Assembly (NCBI GenBank): GCA_046710535.1 | Contig: JBKEHH010000003.1 | Location: forward strand, 248,001 to 312,000 | Direction: 5' to 3' | Length of the DNA stretch: 64,000 bases | DNA from: CAWVSB01 sp046710535 | Lineage (GTDB): Bacteria > Pseudomonadota > Gammaproteobacteria > Pseudomonadales > CAWVSB01 | In this document: positions 35,744 to 43,027 of the stretch, piece after piece | Position numbering within the stretch: the first letter of the stretch is position 1 | How the letters are laid out: every line of letters begins with the position of its first letter | Position numbers and translations under genes: made by a program | Notes under the pieces: model-generated | What the model saw: the letters and a program-made list of their open reading frames with translations, nothing else | The model's database searches: none | Told to the model about the DNA's origin: nothing

Positions 35744-36431
35744 AAATGGAAATAAAAAAATTCCAACTGTTGATCGCGTAGAGAAAAAATTAAAAGCCAA
35801 GTTGGAGTCAGGCGCTTCAATCGCGAATAGCGCTGAATTTATTTGCGCTTCAATGAGATCATCTCGTAGCAGCAGAGATGCAATATTATCAATGGCAGAA
35901 AGTATAAACCCGATGCTGGCCACAAAAGCGATTATGATCGATCGAGAATTGACCGCAAAAAAAACAGCGCAAAAGAAGGTACAAAATGACGAACTTGAAA
36001 AACATACCGCTGATAGTTTGTCAGAAGAAAAAAATCGTATTGAATGGCTAGATATCGCCTTTAGGCGAGCAAAGGAAGATGGATCGACAATCCGCTGGGG
36101 TGTAACGCTTCGCCCTGACGACAGGAAGTTGTTTTTTTCTCCAAAAGAGACCAAAGAAATTATTGCGTTAAGGCGAGAAAAGCTTTCAACCTACAAGGTT
36201 AGAGTGCTTCTTGATTGCACCTTAACCGAAATAAATAGATGGGATGAGTCTGGATTGTTGCCTCACGCCTTTAAGCAGTCCATTCAAGCTGGAGGTAAAT
36301 CAACACAAGCAAGATTTTGGCTTGAGTCAGAAGTGGTTAAAGAAGCGCCTAAGCTCGTAGATTGGAGAAAATCACATGAGCTAAAGAAATCATTTAAGCG
36401 AAAGAACTCCCCTCTTAAAGTTGTCGTATAG
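35736..36431 (+). CDS. Accessory protein of the IS607-like element with a MerR/excisionase-like C-terminal half
   Basis: The 231-residue product starts with GTG 35736 behind a strong GGAGG and overlaps tnpA by eight bases. I do not recognise a family. The N-terminal half is Lys-rich and helical, with an Ser/Arg-rich segment (MRSSRSSRD). The C-terminal half reads like a winged helix of the MerR/excisionase type: KVRVLLDCTLTEINRWDESG, then LLPHAF, then ARFWLESEVVKEAPKLVDWR. Standard IS607 elements have only tnpA and tnpB, so this is an extra gene. It ends directly before the TnpB relative (TAG then GTG). DNA binding, perhaps at the element ends, is inference. Confidence 0.7.
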   Translation: MAKNGNKKIPTVDRVEKKLKAKLESGASIANSAEFICASMRSSRSSRDAILSMAESINPMLATKAIMIDRELTAKKTAQKKVQNDELEKHTADSLSEEKNRIEWLDIAFRRAKEDGSTIRWGVTLRPDDRKLFFSPKETKEIIALRREKLSTYKVRVLLDCTLTEINRWDESGLLPHAFKQSIQAGGKSTQARFWLESEVVKEAPKLVDWRKSHELKKSFKRKNSPLKVVV

Positions 36432-37892
36432 GTGAGAACATACCAGACGAGAGTTGATCTATCAGAACAAGACGATGCGCTACTGTCTGGTTTTGCTTGT
36501 TTGTACGGAAAAATTGAACGCACATTATTCGCTGAAACAATCGCTCAAAATAAAAAACCTGAATCAGTGAAAACGCCTTATTTAAAACGCTTTGGCATCA
36601 CATCCAGACAATTCAATGCTGTCTGCCGAAACCTAAAAGGCAAAGCTGCTTCGATCAAAGAGCGGAGAAACGGTTTAATTGTTGAGTCAACACAGCGAAT
36701 CACTAAGGCTGAAAAAGTAATATCGGTTTTACAGAAAAAACTAAAATCTTACCCAAGCTCAATTGATTCGGGAAAACGAAAACTAGCACTTCATCAAAAG
36801 AAAAGACGACTTCATATCTTGCACGCCAAGCATGTAAAAATGGTGCAAGATAAAAAAGACAACACAATAAGAATGTGCTTTGGATCAAAAAAGTTATTTC
36901 ATGCGCAATACAACCTCGAAAAAAACGCCTACGCCAATCACTCAGAATGGAAGAATGACTGGAAGCTATCTCGTAACAACCAATTTTATGTTCTTGGATC
37001 AAAAGACGAATCAGCAGGCTGCCAAGGTTGCGTGGCCACCAAAACAGATAATGGTTTTTTACTGAGACTTCGGCTTCCAAACGGAATGGCGGGTGACGGT
37101 AAATTTATGGAACTGCCTATTAGTCTTAATTACGGACGGGATGTTTTTGAAAAAGCCCTTAAAGGTAAGCAAGCCATTTCATACCGTTTTTTAAAGGACG
37201 ATAAAGGCTGGAGAGTTTTTATTTCGACCAAAGCCATTGCTGTTGAACAAGTGTCTTCAAAAGACAATGGTGCGATCGGTGTCGATATTAATGTTGATCA
37301 TTTAGCTGTCACTGAGCTTGATCGCTCAGGCAATCCTATTACTTCAAAAAGAATCAACCTATGCACTTATGGAAAATCCAGCGATCAAGCCTCTGCAATA
37401 ATTGGCGATGCGGTTAGGGAGTTGATGGTCTTTTCTCGAAGTAAAGGTAAGCCAATAGTTGTCGAAGATATAGATTTTAAAAAGAAAAAATCAGAACTTG
37501 AGCGGTCAGATAAAAAAATGGCAAGAATGCTGTCGAGCTTCAGTTATGAAAAAATACTGTCTTGCATAAAAGCCAGAGCAGAAGATTCAGGAATTGAGTG
37601 TATTGAAATAAACCCTGCCTTTACTTCTGTTATTGGTAAGTTTAAGTTTGCAAAAAGATACGGAATAACTACTCACCAAGCAGCGGCGTGTGCCATTGCG
37701 AGGCGTGGATTAACACTTTCAGAAAGACCTAACCGTCGAGATTATGTCGCCTCGTTTCTACCTGTAAGGAATCGAAACAAGCACGTATGGTCTTATTGGG
37801 GAAAGGCCTCTCGAAACAAAGCGGCGCTTGCAGCGCTATCATCGTTGGCTTCGAGCCAATCCAGATCGCCTCCTTTGTTGGGCGCGGCCTGA
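36432..37892 (+). CDS. TnpB-related RuvC-fold protein
   Basis: The 486-residue product starts with GTG directly after the preceding stop. The C-terminal half has RuvC motif I GVDINVDHLAV (Asp285), motif II IVVEDIDF (Glu345) and motif III region NPAFTSVIGKFKFAKRYG followed by THQAAACAIARRG, with His415 where canonical TnpB has Asp. The CxxC zinc finger usually found between motifs II and III is absent. The N-terminal half (about 1-280) is basic, with a coiled-coil-like stretch near 70-135, and may bind RNA. It belongs to the group called TnpB-related; whether it cuts DNA under RNA guidance is unknown. Confidence 0.82.
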   Translation: MRTYQTRVDLSEQDDALLSGFACLYGKIERTLFAETIAQNKKPESVKTPYLKRFGITSRQFNAVCRNLKGKAASIKERRNGLIVESTQRITKAEKVISVLQKKLKSYPSSIDSGKRKLALHQKKRRLHILHAKHVKMVQDKKDNTIRMCFGSKKLFHAQYNLEKNAYANHSEWKNDWKLSRNNQFYVLGSKDESAGCQGCVATKTDNGFLLRLRLPNGMAGDGKFMELPISLNYGRDVFEKALKGKQAISYRFLKDDKGWRVFISTKAIAVEQVSSKDNGAIGVDINVDHLAVTELDRSGNPITSKRINLCTYGKSSDQASAIIGDAVRELMVFSRSKGKPIVVEDIDFKKKKSELERSDKKMARMLSSFSYEKILSCIKARAEDSGIECIEINPAFTSVIGKFKFAKRYGITTHQAAACAIARRGLTLSERPNRRDYVASFLPVRNRNKHVWSYWGKASRNKAALAALSSLASSQSRSPPLLGAA

Positions 37893-37907
37893 GATCATAC
37901 GATGTGT

Positions 37908-37954
37908 TGTCAGTGAGATTCTGACACGCCAACTGGGAAAACTGTTCGCCCAGT
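37908..37954 (+). ncRNA. Structured end of the element, candidate omega RNA scaffold
   Basis: Two adjacent perfect hairpins lie between the TnpB-relative gene and the right end: TGTCAG/CTGACA (37908-37926, 7-base loop) and ACTGGG/CCCAGT (37932-37954, 11-base loop). TnpB guide RNAs are made from exactly this place, from the gene's 3' end to past the right end. The 5' and 3' limits are not known. Confidence 0.5.
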
Positions 37955-37984
37955 GACTGTGGAATAAAATACCATAGAATTAGG

Positions 37985-38416
37985 AACGGTAGAAAACTCG
38001 ACATGTTTTACGCTACTTGCAAAGGTTGCTTTCAGTGGTCCTTAGTAATTGCCTGCTTTATCACGGTATTGTTTTTAATTGGCGAAGGGCAATTAAAAAA
38101 CTTGTTTACCAATATAGATGCGGTTAAAAAAATCGTCGGGGAATATTACATTTGGCTACTTATGCTGCCGCTGGTTTCTGTGTGGAGCTATTTGCTCGAT
38201 GGGATTTTTGTTGGCGCTGGTAAGTCGAAAGCAATGCGGGATTCCATGCTACTGGCGAGCATTTTTGTTTATGCGCCGGTTTGGTATTTTACTCGTGAGC
38301 TTGGAAATCATGGGTTATGGCTGGCGTTTGTTGCCTGGAATTTGGCTAGAAGTGTTTCTATGGGGTGGTTGTTTTATAGGTTTTCTCGTAATCGAGAATG
38401 GATTAATGCTTCGTAG
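37985..38416 (+). pseudogene. dinF: MATE family exporter DinF, 3' part
   Basis: The last 143 codons of dinF follow the element without a usable start of their own, apart from an internal ATG at 38003. The sequence matches the end of DinF proteins: YYIWLLMLPLVSVWSYLLDG, then IFVGAGKSKAMRDSM, and GNHGLWLAFVAWNLARSVSM. It has about four membrane segments. The frame agrees with the 5' part when the element is removed at one GG. Confidence 0.88.
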
Positions 38417-38426
38417 CTTTTTAAAC

Positions 38427-38549
38427 GATCAAAGGCTTTCGCCTTTCGGCGAGTTACTTCCACTCGCTTCGCTCGCCCTACGGGTCGCCTGTTCGGGCGC
38501 TCAACGCACTTCGTGCTTTTGTCTTGGTGGCAAGCGAAAGCCTTTGATC
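38427..38549. repeat. Cruciform-forming intergenic repeat element
   Basis: A perfect 16-base inverted repeat, GATCAAAGGCTTTCGC (38427-38442) and its complement (38534-38549), encloses three shorter hairpins: GGCGAG/CTCGCC (38448-38477), CGCC/GGCG (38486-38499) and GCAC/GTGC (38506-38516). It lies between the convergent dinF 3' end and the amidohydrolase gene and looks like a dispersed, REP-like mobile repeat. It may also act as a terminator in both directions. Confidence 0.75.
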
Positions 38550-38558
38550 TTATAAAGA

Positions 38559-40315
38559 CTAACGGGAAACAGGAAAAACACGCCCCTCAAAAACAGTCCC
38601 CCAAACCCCAATATCCTTAAGACGCTCTGGCACAACCTCATAAGGATTCTCATCAAGAATCGTAAAGTTAGCCACTTTACCAGCTGCAATACTGCCAATC
38701 TCATCTTCCATCCGCCATGAATAAGCCGCGTCGATTGTGATTGCTCTAAGTGCTTTATCAACCGACAAGCCTAATTCTGGCCTTACCCTACCGCCGTCAA
38801 GCGTGTCACGCGTAACCGCCGCCCACGCTAGGTACAAAGGGTTGGCTGGGCCATCGGTAAATCTGAATGCAGTGATATTGAAACATCTAATGCCTCTAAA
38901 GGTGCTAGCCTGACCATGGCTTGGGCGCGCTCAGGGCCAACGCCTACCTCACTGTATTTGTTAGCAAAGGCAGTAACGTAATAGGGGTTGGCGCTAACAA
39001 TGGCGCCTAAATCTTTTAAGCGTTGAATATGTTCTGGAGACGAGCTGGCGAAGTGAACAATAGTTGTACGATGGTCTTCGCGGGGGTTTTCGCGCATGCG
39101 TTTTTCTAAAATAGTTAGCAGCTCCTCTAAACCTAAATCGCCATTTACATGAATGTGAATTTGATAATCGGCATCCCAAAATATTTTGGTTAAGGTGTCG
39201 ATTTCTTCAGGGGTTTGAATCCACTCGCCGTGATGGCCATCTAGGTAACCGTCTTTCATTTGCATTAGCTGAGAAATAATTGCGCCGTCCATTAGTAGCT
39301 TAACTTGCTTGGGAAAAAATCGTGCTTTCCCCGTTTGGGGTAGGGCGGCAGGAATTTTCTTAACAGCCGCTAACACTCCCTCTGCACCGTATTCAACGAA
39401 GGAAGTTTTTGCTTCCGGAATAAAAAATGAATACAGCGGAGTATTAAGTCGCTGCAACGTTAGTTTATAGGCAAGTAAAATATTATCGTCTATTAGCGCG
39501 CCCGGCTCGTTAAATGCGGTAACGCCATTGCTGTGTAATATTTCTATCATTTGATTAAGCCCGCTTAGCAAGCGAGTAGGGCTGGCAAGATCGGGTATTA
39601 TTAGCGACATTATGTATAGAAATGCGCCGTTTTCATAAAAGTGCCCGCGCTGAATATTTGATTGCCTTGCAACCTCATCGCCTGCGGCATCAATAGAGTG
39701 CTGGGCAATACCGTATTTTTCAATTGCTGCAGAGTTTAAGTAAAATTCGTGACAACTGCGATGCCACACCACAATAGGGCGGGTAGTACTTATCTCATCT
39801 AAGGCGGCACGGGATAAATCACCGTGAAAATATTGATGGTAGCCCCAACTAAAAAGAACATCGTCGTTGCTTTGTTTCTCTTCGTTAGCAAGTTTTGCCA
39901 AATAGTCATCGCGGCCATTTGCCGCCGGCCATGTTTTATCGGGTAACTCCCATGCTTCTGGCGCGATCACAGCCATTGATAAAGTTAGCGCTCCAAGCAG
40001 TGGATGTAAGTGCTGTTCGATAAAGCCAGGCATTATCGTTTTATCATTAAACTGCTTATCAATGACATAAGGCTTGTTGCCTAAATTTTTTATCAGTTGT
40101 GCCTTCGCACCTACGGCTAAAATTCTGCCATCTTCCACCACTATCGCTTCGGCGTAAGGCATATTTTTATCCATCGTCACAATAGCCTTTGCCGCATAGA
40201 TAACCGTATTTGGAGCTGTTAATTTATACCATTTATAACCAATAACATCGGCGAAATAAAAGCCTGCGGCAATGACAATAAGTAGAATAAATAACCGTAA
40301 AACTGTTTTCATCAT
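38559..40315 (-). pseudogene. YtcJ-like amidohydrolase, frameshifted
   Basis: The protein has an N-terminal membrane anchor or signal (MMKTVLRLFILLIVIAAGFYF) and an amidohydrolase fold with the metal-binding FIEQHLHPLLG, the IHVNGDLGLEELL segment and ISLHSDLPMA. The frame breaks at about 38848, at a run of three C. The next frame continues ANPLYLAWAAVTRDTLDGGR to IAAGKVANFTILDENPYEV, the normal C-terminus. One extra C (ATGGCCCCAGCC) would restore one protein of about 585 residues. YtcJ relatives hydrolyse amides or similar bonds; the substrate is unknown. The break may be real or a sequencing error. Confidence 0.85.
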
Positions 40316-40320
40316 TAAGC

Positions 40321-40782
40321 CTAATTGTCTTGAATAACCGGGTAGGTATAAAACTTCCAATTACGACTAGCAGTATCTAAATTGTCATACAAACTTTGGG
40401 CCGCAGTATTATCCTCACCTGTTATCCATTGCAATCTCGCTGCGCCTCTGTCTTTAGCATATTGTCTGCAGTGCTCAATTAACTTTCGACCAATGCCTTT
40501 ACCTCGTGCATTTTCCAGCGTGAACAAATCATTCATCACCGCTACTTTGGCCGCAATGGTTGAGGTATACGTGAAATAGACTGTAGCAAAGCCTAGAACT
40601 TCTCTATCTTGACAATATAAAAATTGGCAGCCAAACGGATTAGCTAATCCAAACTGAGCAAAGAAATTTCTATTTCGCTCATCACAAATATCTACAATTT
40701 GATAAAACTGCTGGTATTGCCGCATTAATGGCAATAATTCTGATAGGTTATTTTCATTAACTGCTTCAATAGTTTCGCTCAT
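40321..40782 (-). CDS. GNAT family N-acetyltransferase
   Basis: The 153-residue protein has the acetyl-CoA binding motif A of GNAT enzymes, NDLFTLENARGKGIGRKLIE (about 85-104, with the R/Q-x-x-G-x-G/A loop), preceded by the strand LGFATVYFTYT and followed by AARLQWITGEDNTAAQSLYD. The substrate cannot be read. It overlaps the cupin gene by four bases and is followed closely by the amidohydrolase gene. Confidence 0.85.
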   Translation of the reverse strand: MSETIEAVNENNLSELLPLMRQYQQFYQIVDICDERNRNFFAQFGLANPFGCQFLYCQDREVLGFATVYFTYTSTIAAKVAVMNDLFTLENARGKGIGRKLIEHCRQYAKDRGAARLQWITGEDNTAAQSLYDNLDTASRNWKFYTYPVIQDN

Positions 40783-41114
40783 GTTTTGACACCAAAGTAA
40801 TTCACAATCATGTCGTCTACGCCCATATTGACCAATTCATGTTTTTCCCCGGGAGCAACGGTAATACAGTCGCCAGCATTTAGCGGCAGCACATTGTCAT
40901 CTACTTTTATCGCACCTTCACCAGACTGAATATAAAATACTTCAGTCATATCAATGTGCGCATGCTCAAGGGCTACTTCGCCAGGCGGAAAAGTAGCTTG
41001 AGAGAAATATACAATATTGGGAATTTCACCCGGCTGGATAAATACAGTTTTGCTAATATTGGCGTTGTGAGAAACCTGAGTTTTTACAAGATCTTCTTGG
41101 CGAATAATTTTCAC
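40779..41114 (-). CDS. Small cupin-domain protein
   Basis: The 111-residue protein is a single cupin barrel. The metal-binding histidines are in VALEHAHIDMTEVFYI (H-x-H and Glu) and in the second motif GDCITVAPGEKHEL (His). Small cupins of this kind serve as sugar or amino-acid modifying enzymes or as sensors. Here no function can be given. It overlaps the GNAT gene downstream by four bases. Confidence 0.8.
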   Translation of the reverse strand: MKIIRQEDLVKTQVSHNANISKTVFIQPGEIPNIVYFSQATFPPGEVALEHAHIDMTEVFYIQSGEGAIKVDDNVLPLNAGDCITVAPGEKHELVNMGVDDMIVNYFGVKT

Positions 41115-41179
41115 GACGGTTACCTGTGGCTAGAAGTTTTTACATTAAACAACAAGGTAAACCGCTAGCTCGAAAAACA

Positions 41180-42043
41180 CTACTTGGTAAGCTGTGGGAT
41201 TAACTCGGCGAACTCATCAATCATTGGCATGACAAGTTCTGGCTTGTCCCAGTTTTCCATACCAACACCGACCAAGGCGCGGGTAACACCTAAGTCACGA
41301 TAGTGTTTTAACTTGTCGGCATTTGGAGAATCCATTACCACCAACGTAATGTCCATATCATCAGGGTTACGGCCAGCATCAGTCACTTGTTGGCGATAGT
41401 TTTTAATCGACTCAGCCGGGTCCAATAACGCCACATCGGCAGGCATCCAACCATCCGCCCATTTAGCGGCATGGCTAATACCCAATGGGCCCATTACACC
41501 TAAAATAACCGCAGGCCCTTTAGCTTGCATAGGTTTTGGCTCAAACCAAACTGGATCAAAATCAACCATCTCGCCGTGATATTCTGGCGACTCTTGTTGC
41601 CACAGGACTTTAGTAGCAGCAACAATTTCTTTTAGTGCAGCGAATCGTCTATTCCACGGCAAGTTAGTTGTATTAGTAAATTCTTCTTCGTTCCAGCCAA
41701 CTCCACTGCCAATTATCACCCGACCGTTTGAGTGACGATCTAGTGTGGCGATGGTCTTCGCCTGCGAGATTAACTCGCGCTCTAGCAGTAATGCGATACC
41801 AGTACCAAGTTTTAATTTAGTAGTAGCACTGGCTGCTAGCATCAGGGAAATATAAGGGTCCATCATTTTTTTATAGGGTTCTGGTAACTCACCACCCACT
41901 GGGTAAGGAGTGGATAGACACATAGGGATATGACTATGCTCGCCATACCATAGTGATTCAAAGCCAGCATCTTCCAACCGCCTAGCTAATAGGTCAGGGG
42001 CTGGGTCTTGTACGGTATTCATCGAATTAAAACCGAGAAACAT
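41180..42043 (-). CDS. Luciferase-like (LLM class) flavin-dependent oxidoreductase
   Basis: The 287-residue TIM-barrel protein has the bacterial luciferase-like pattern: ESLWYGEHSHIP, LKLGTGIALLLERELISQAK with TLDRHSNGRVIIGSGVGWN, and AKWADGWMP near residue 200. It resembles the F420-dependent subgroup of family TIGR03619, but the cofactor (F420 or FMN) cannot be fixed from sequence alone. Gammaproteobacteria rarely make F420, so FMN is possible. It stands between the GNAT and cupin genes on the same strand. Confidence 0.85.
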   Translation of the reverse strand: MFLGFNSMNTVQDPAPDLLARRLEDAGFESLWYGEHSHIPMCLSTPYPVGGELPEPYKKMMDPYISLMLAASATTKLKLGTGIALLLERELISQAKTIATLDRHSNGRVIIGSGVGWNEEEFTNTTNLPWNRRFAALKEIVAATKVLWQQESPEYHGEMVDFDPVWFEPKPMQAKGPAVILGVMGPLGISHAAKWADGWMPADVALLDPAESIKNYRQQVTDAGRNPDDMDITLVVMDSPNADKLKHYRDLGVTRALVGVGMENWDKPELVMPMIDEFAELIPQLTK

Positions 42044-42117
42044 AATAGCGCCTTTTTAATTATTTATTATTGGCTTAGCATAACTAATTATACGATAAAA
42101 TAAGATTTACAAAATAT

Positions 42118-42630
42118 TTAGCTGGTAAGCCGCCATTGGCTGAGCGGCACTTTGTAGGCAAAATCTGGCGAGGGCTTATCATGGGTTTTTACGTATTTAA
42201 AGCCACAAGCTTGCAATGCATGCTGAGCCCCTGTATTTATCGCTGACGGCTCGCAATACAGTTCGTCAAACTTAAATTGGTTAAATAGCGCTTTTATTGA
42301 TTGCTGCATAAACTTCTGGCCATGGCCAGATTTACGCAGTTGCGGCTGGATTAAATACATATGCATATATGCATCACGGCCGTAAACAATGCGGTCAACA
42401 AAAGTAAAGCCCACCATTACGTCGTCTATGTCCCAAATTAAAAAATAGGCCGCTACTTTATATAAGGACTGATATAAGTTTTGCTCGAACCACTTTTTCC
42501 AGTCATCTTCAAGTTTTAAGCTAGTACCATCAATACCAATTTCGGCTAGCTCAACCGCTGATAGGCGCTGGAAATAGGCAATGATGCCTTCAAAGTCACT
42601 AGCTTGTAGTTCTCGTATTTTGACATTCAT
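42118..42630 (-). CDS. GNAT family N-acetyltransferase
   Basis: The 170-residue protein has GNAT features: the central strand VMVGFTFVDRIVYG, motif A MYLIQPQLRKSGHGQKFMQQ (about 95-114), and motif B with CEPSAINTGAQHALQACGFKYV. The acceptor is unknown. It starts inside the end of the upstream small gene (four-base overlap). Confidence 0.8.
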   Translation of the reverse strand: MNVKIRELQASDFEGIIAYFQRLSAVELAEIGIDGTSLKLEDDWKKWFEQNLYQSLYKVAAYFLIWDIDDVMVGFTFVDRIVYGRDAYMHMYLIQPQLRKSGHGQKFMQQSIKALFNQFKFDELYCEPSAINTGAQHALQACGFKYVKTHDKPSPDFAYKVPLSQWRLTS

Positions 42631-43013
42631 GGTGCTTCTAGTTGCTTCGCCAAGTCCTGTAAGTCGGCCATATCTTGGGGCGACAAATAGTTTACTATAG
42701 CAGCTGGATTGTTCTGTAATTCAAGCAAAATAGTATTCATCTGATTTAGATCGCCATTGGCGCTGTTAACAACTGCAGTCATAATCGAGGCTGATAGCGC
42801 ATAAACTTTTTCTGACTGGTCTTCATCTCCACTAACAAGATCACGTAAGGCTTGGTCAGCATTTTCAGCCGCTGGATTAGCACTAATTAATGCTTGGCGC
42901 TCAGATTGGCTAGTCAGCAAAGCAACAGTTTGTTGTAAGGCGGCGGCTGATTCAGCATCTAAGCTTTGCCCCCAACTATTACTAGTACAAAGGGCTAGCC
43001 AACAATATGCCAA
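42627..43013 (-). CDS. Hypothetical exported protein, 128 residues
   Basis: The only plausible start in frame is TTG at 43013, because the upstream frame closes with TGA inside the monooxygenase gene end. The first 16 residues look like a short signal peptide ending near SWGQS. The mature part is helical and rich in Ala, Gln and Asn, with no cysteine. I do not recognise a family. Tight packing between the monooxygenase and GNAT genes supports that it is real; the start is uncertain. Confidence 0.55.
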   Translation of the reverse strand: MAYCWLALCTSNSWGQSLDAESAAALQQTVALLTSQSERQALISANPAAENADQALRDLVSGDEDQSEKVYALSASIMTAVVNSANGDLNQMNTILLELQNNPAAIVNYLSPQDMADLQDLAKQLEAP

Positions 43014-43027
43014 TAGTTTTTCATCTT

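Larger units (their letters stand above)
35126..37984 (+). mobile_element. IS607-like element with serine recombinase, accessory gene and TnpB relative
   Basis: The 2859-base element is inserted in dinF. Both junctions have GG (35124-35125 and 37983-37984), the crossover dinucleotide of IS607-type serine recombinases, and there is no longer target duplication. A run of five G at the left makes the exact edge ambiguous by one or two bases. Subterminal ATTCTATG (35174-35181) and CATAGAAT (37973-37980) are inverted copies, possible recombinase sites; TGTATAGAAA (35157-35166) is a related motif. It carries three genes in one direction, each touching the next. Confidence 0.85.

Noticed and set aside
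35126..37984. Classifying the element as IS200/IS605
   Set aside because: The transposase is a serine recombinase with an N-terminal helix-turn-helix, not a Y1 tyrosine enzyme, and the junctions show the GG expected for IS607.
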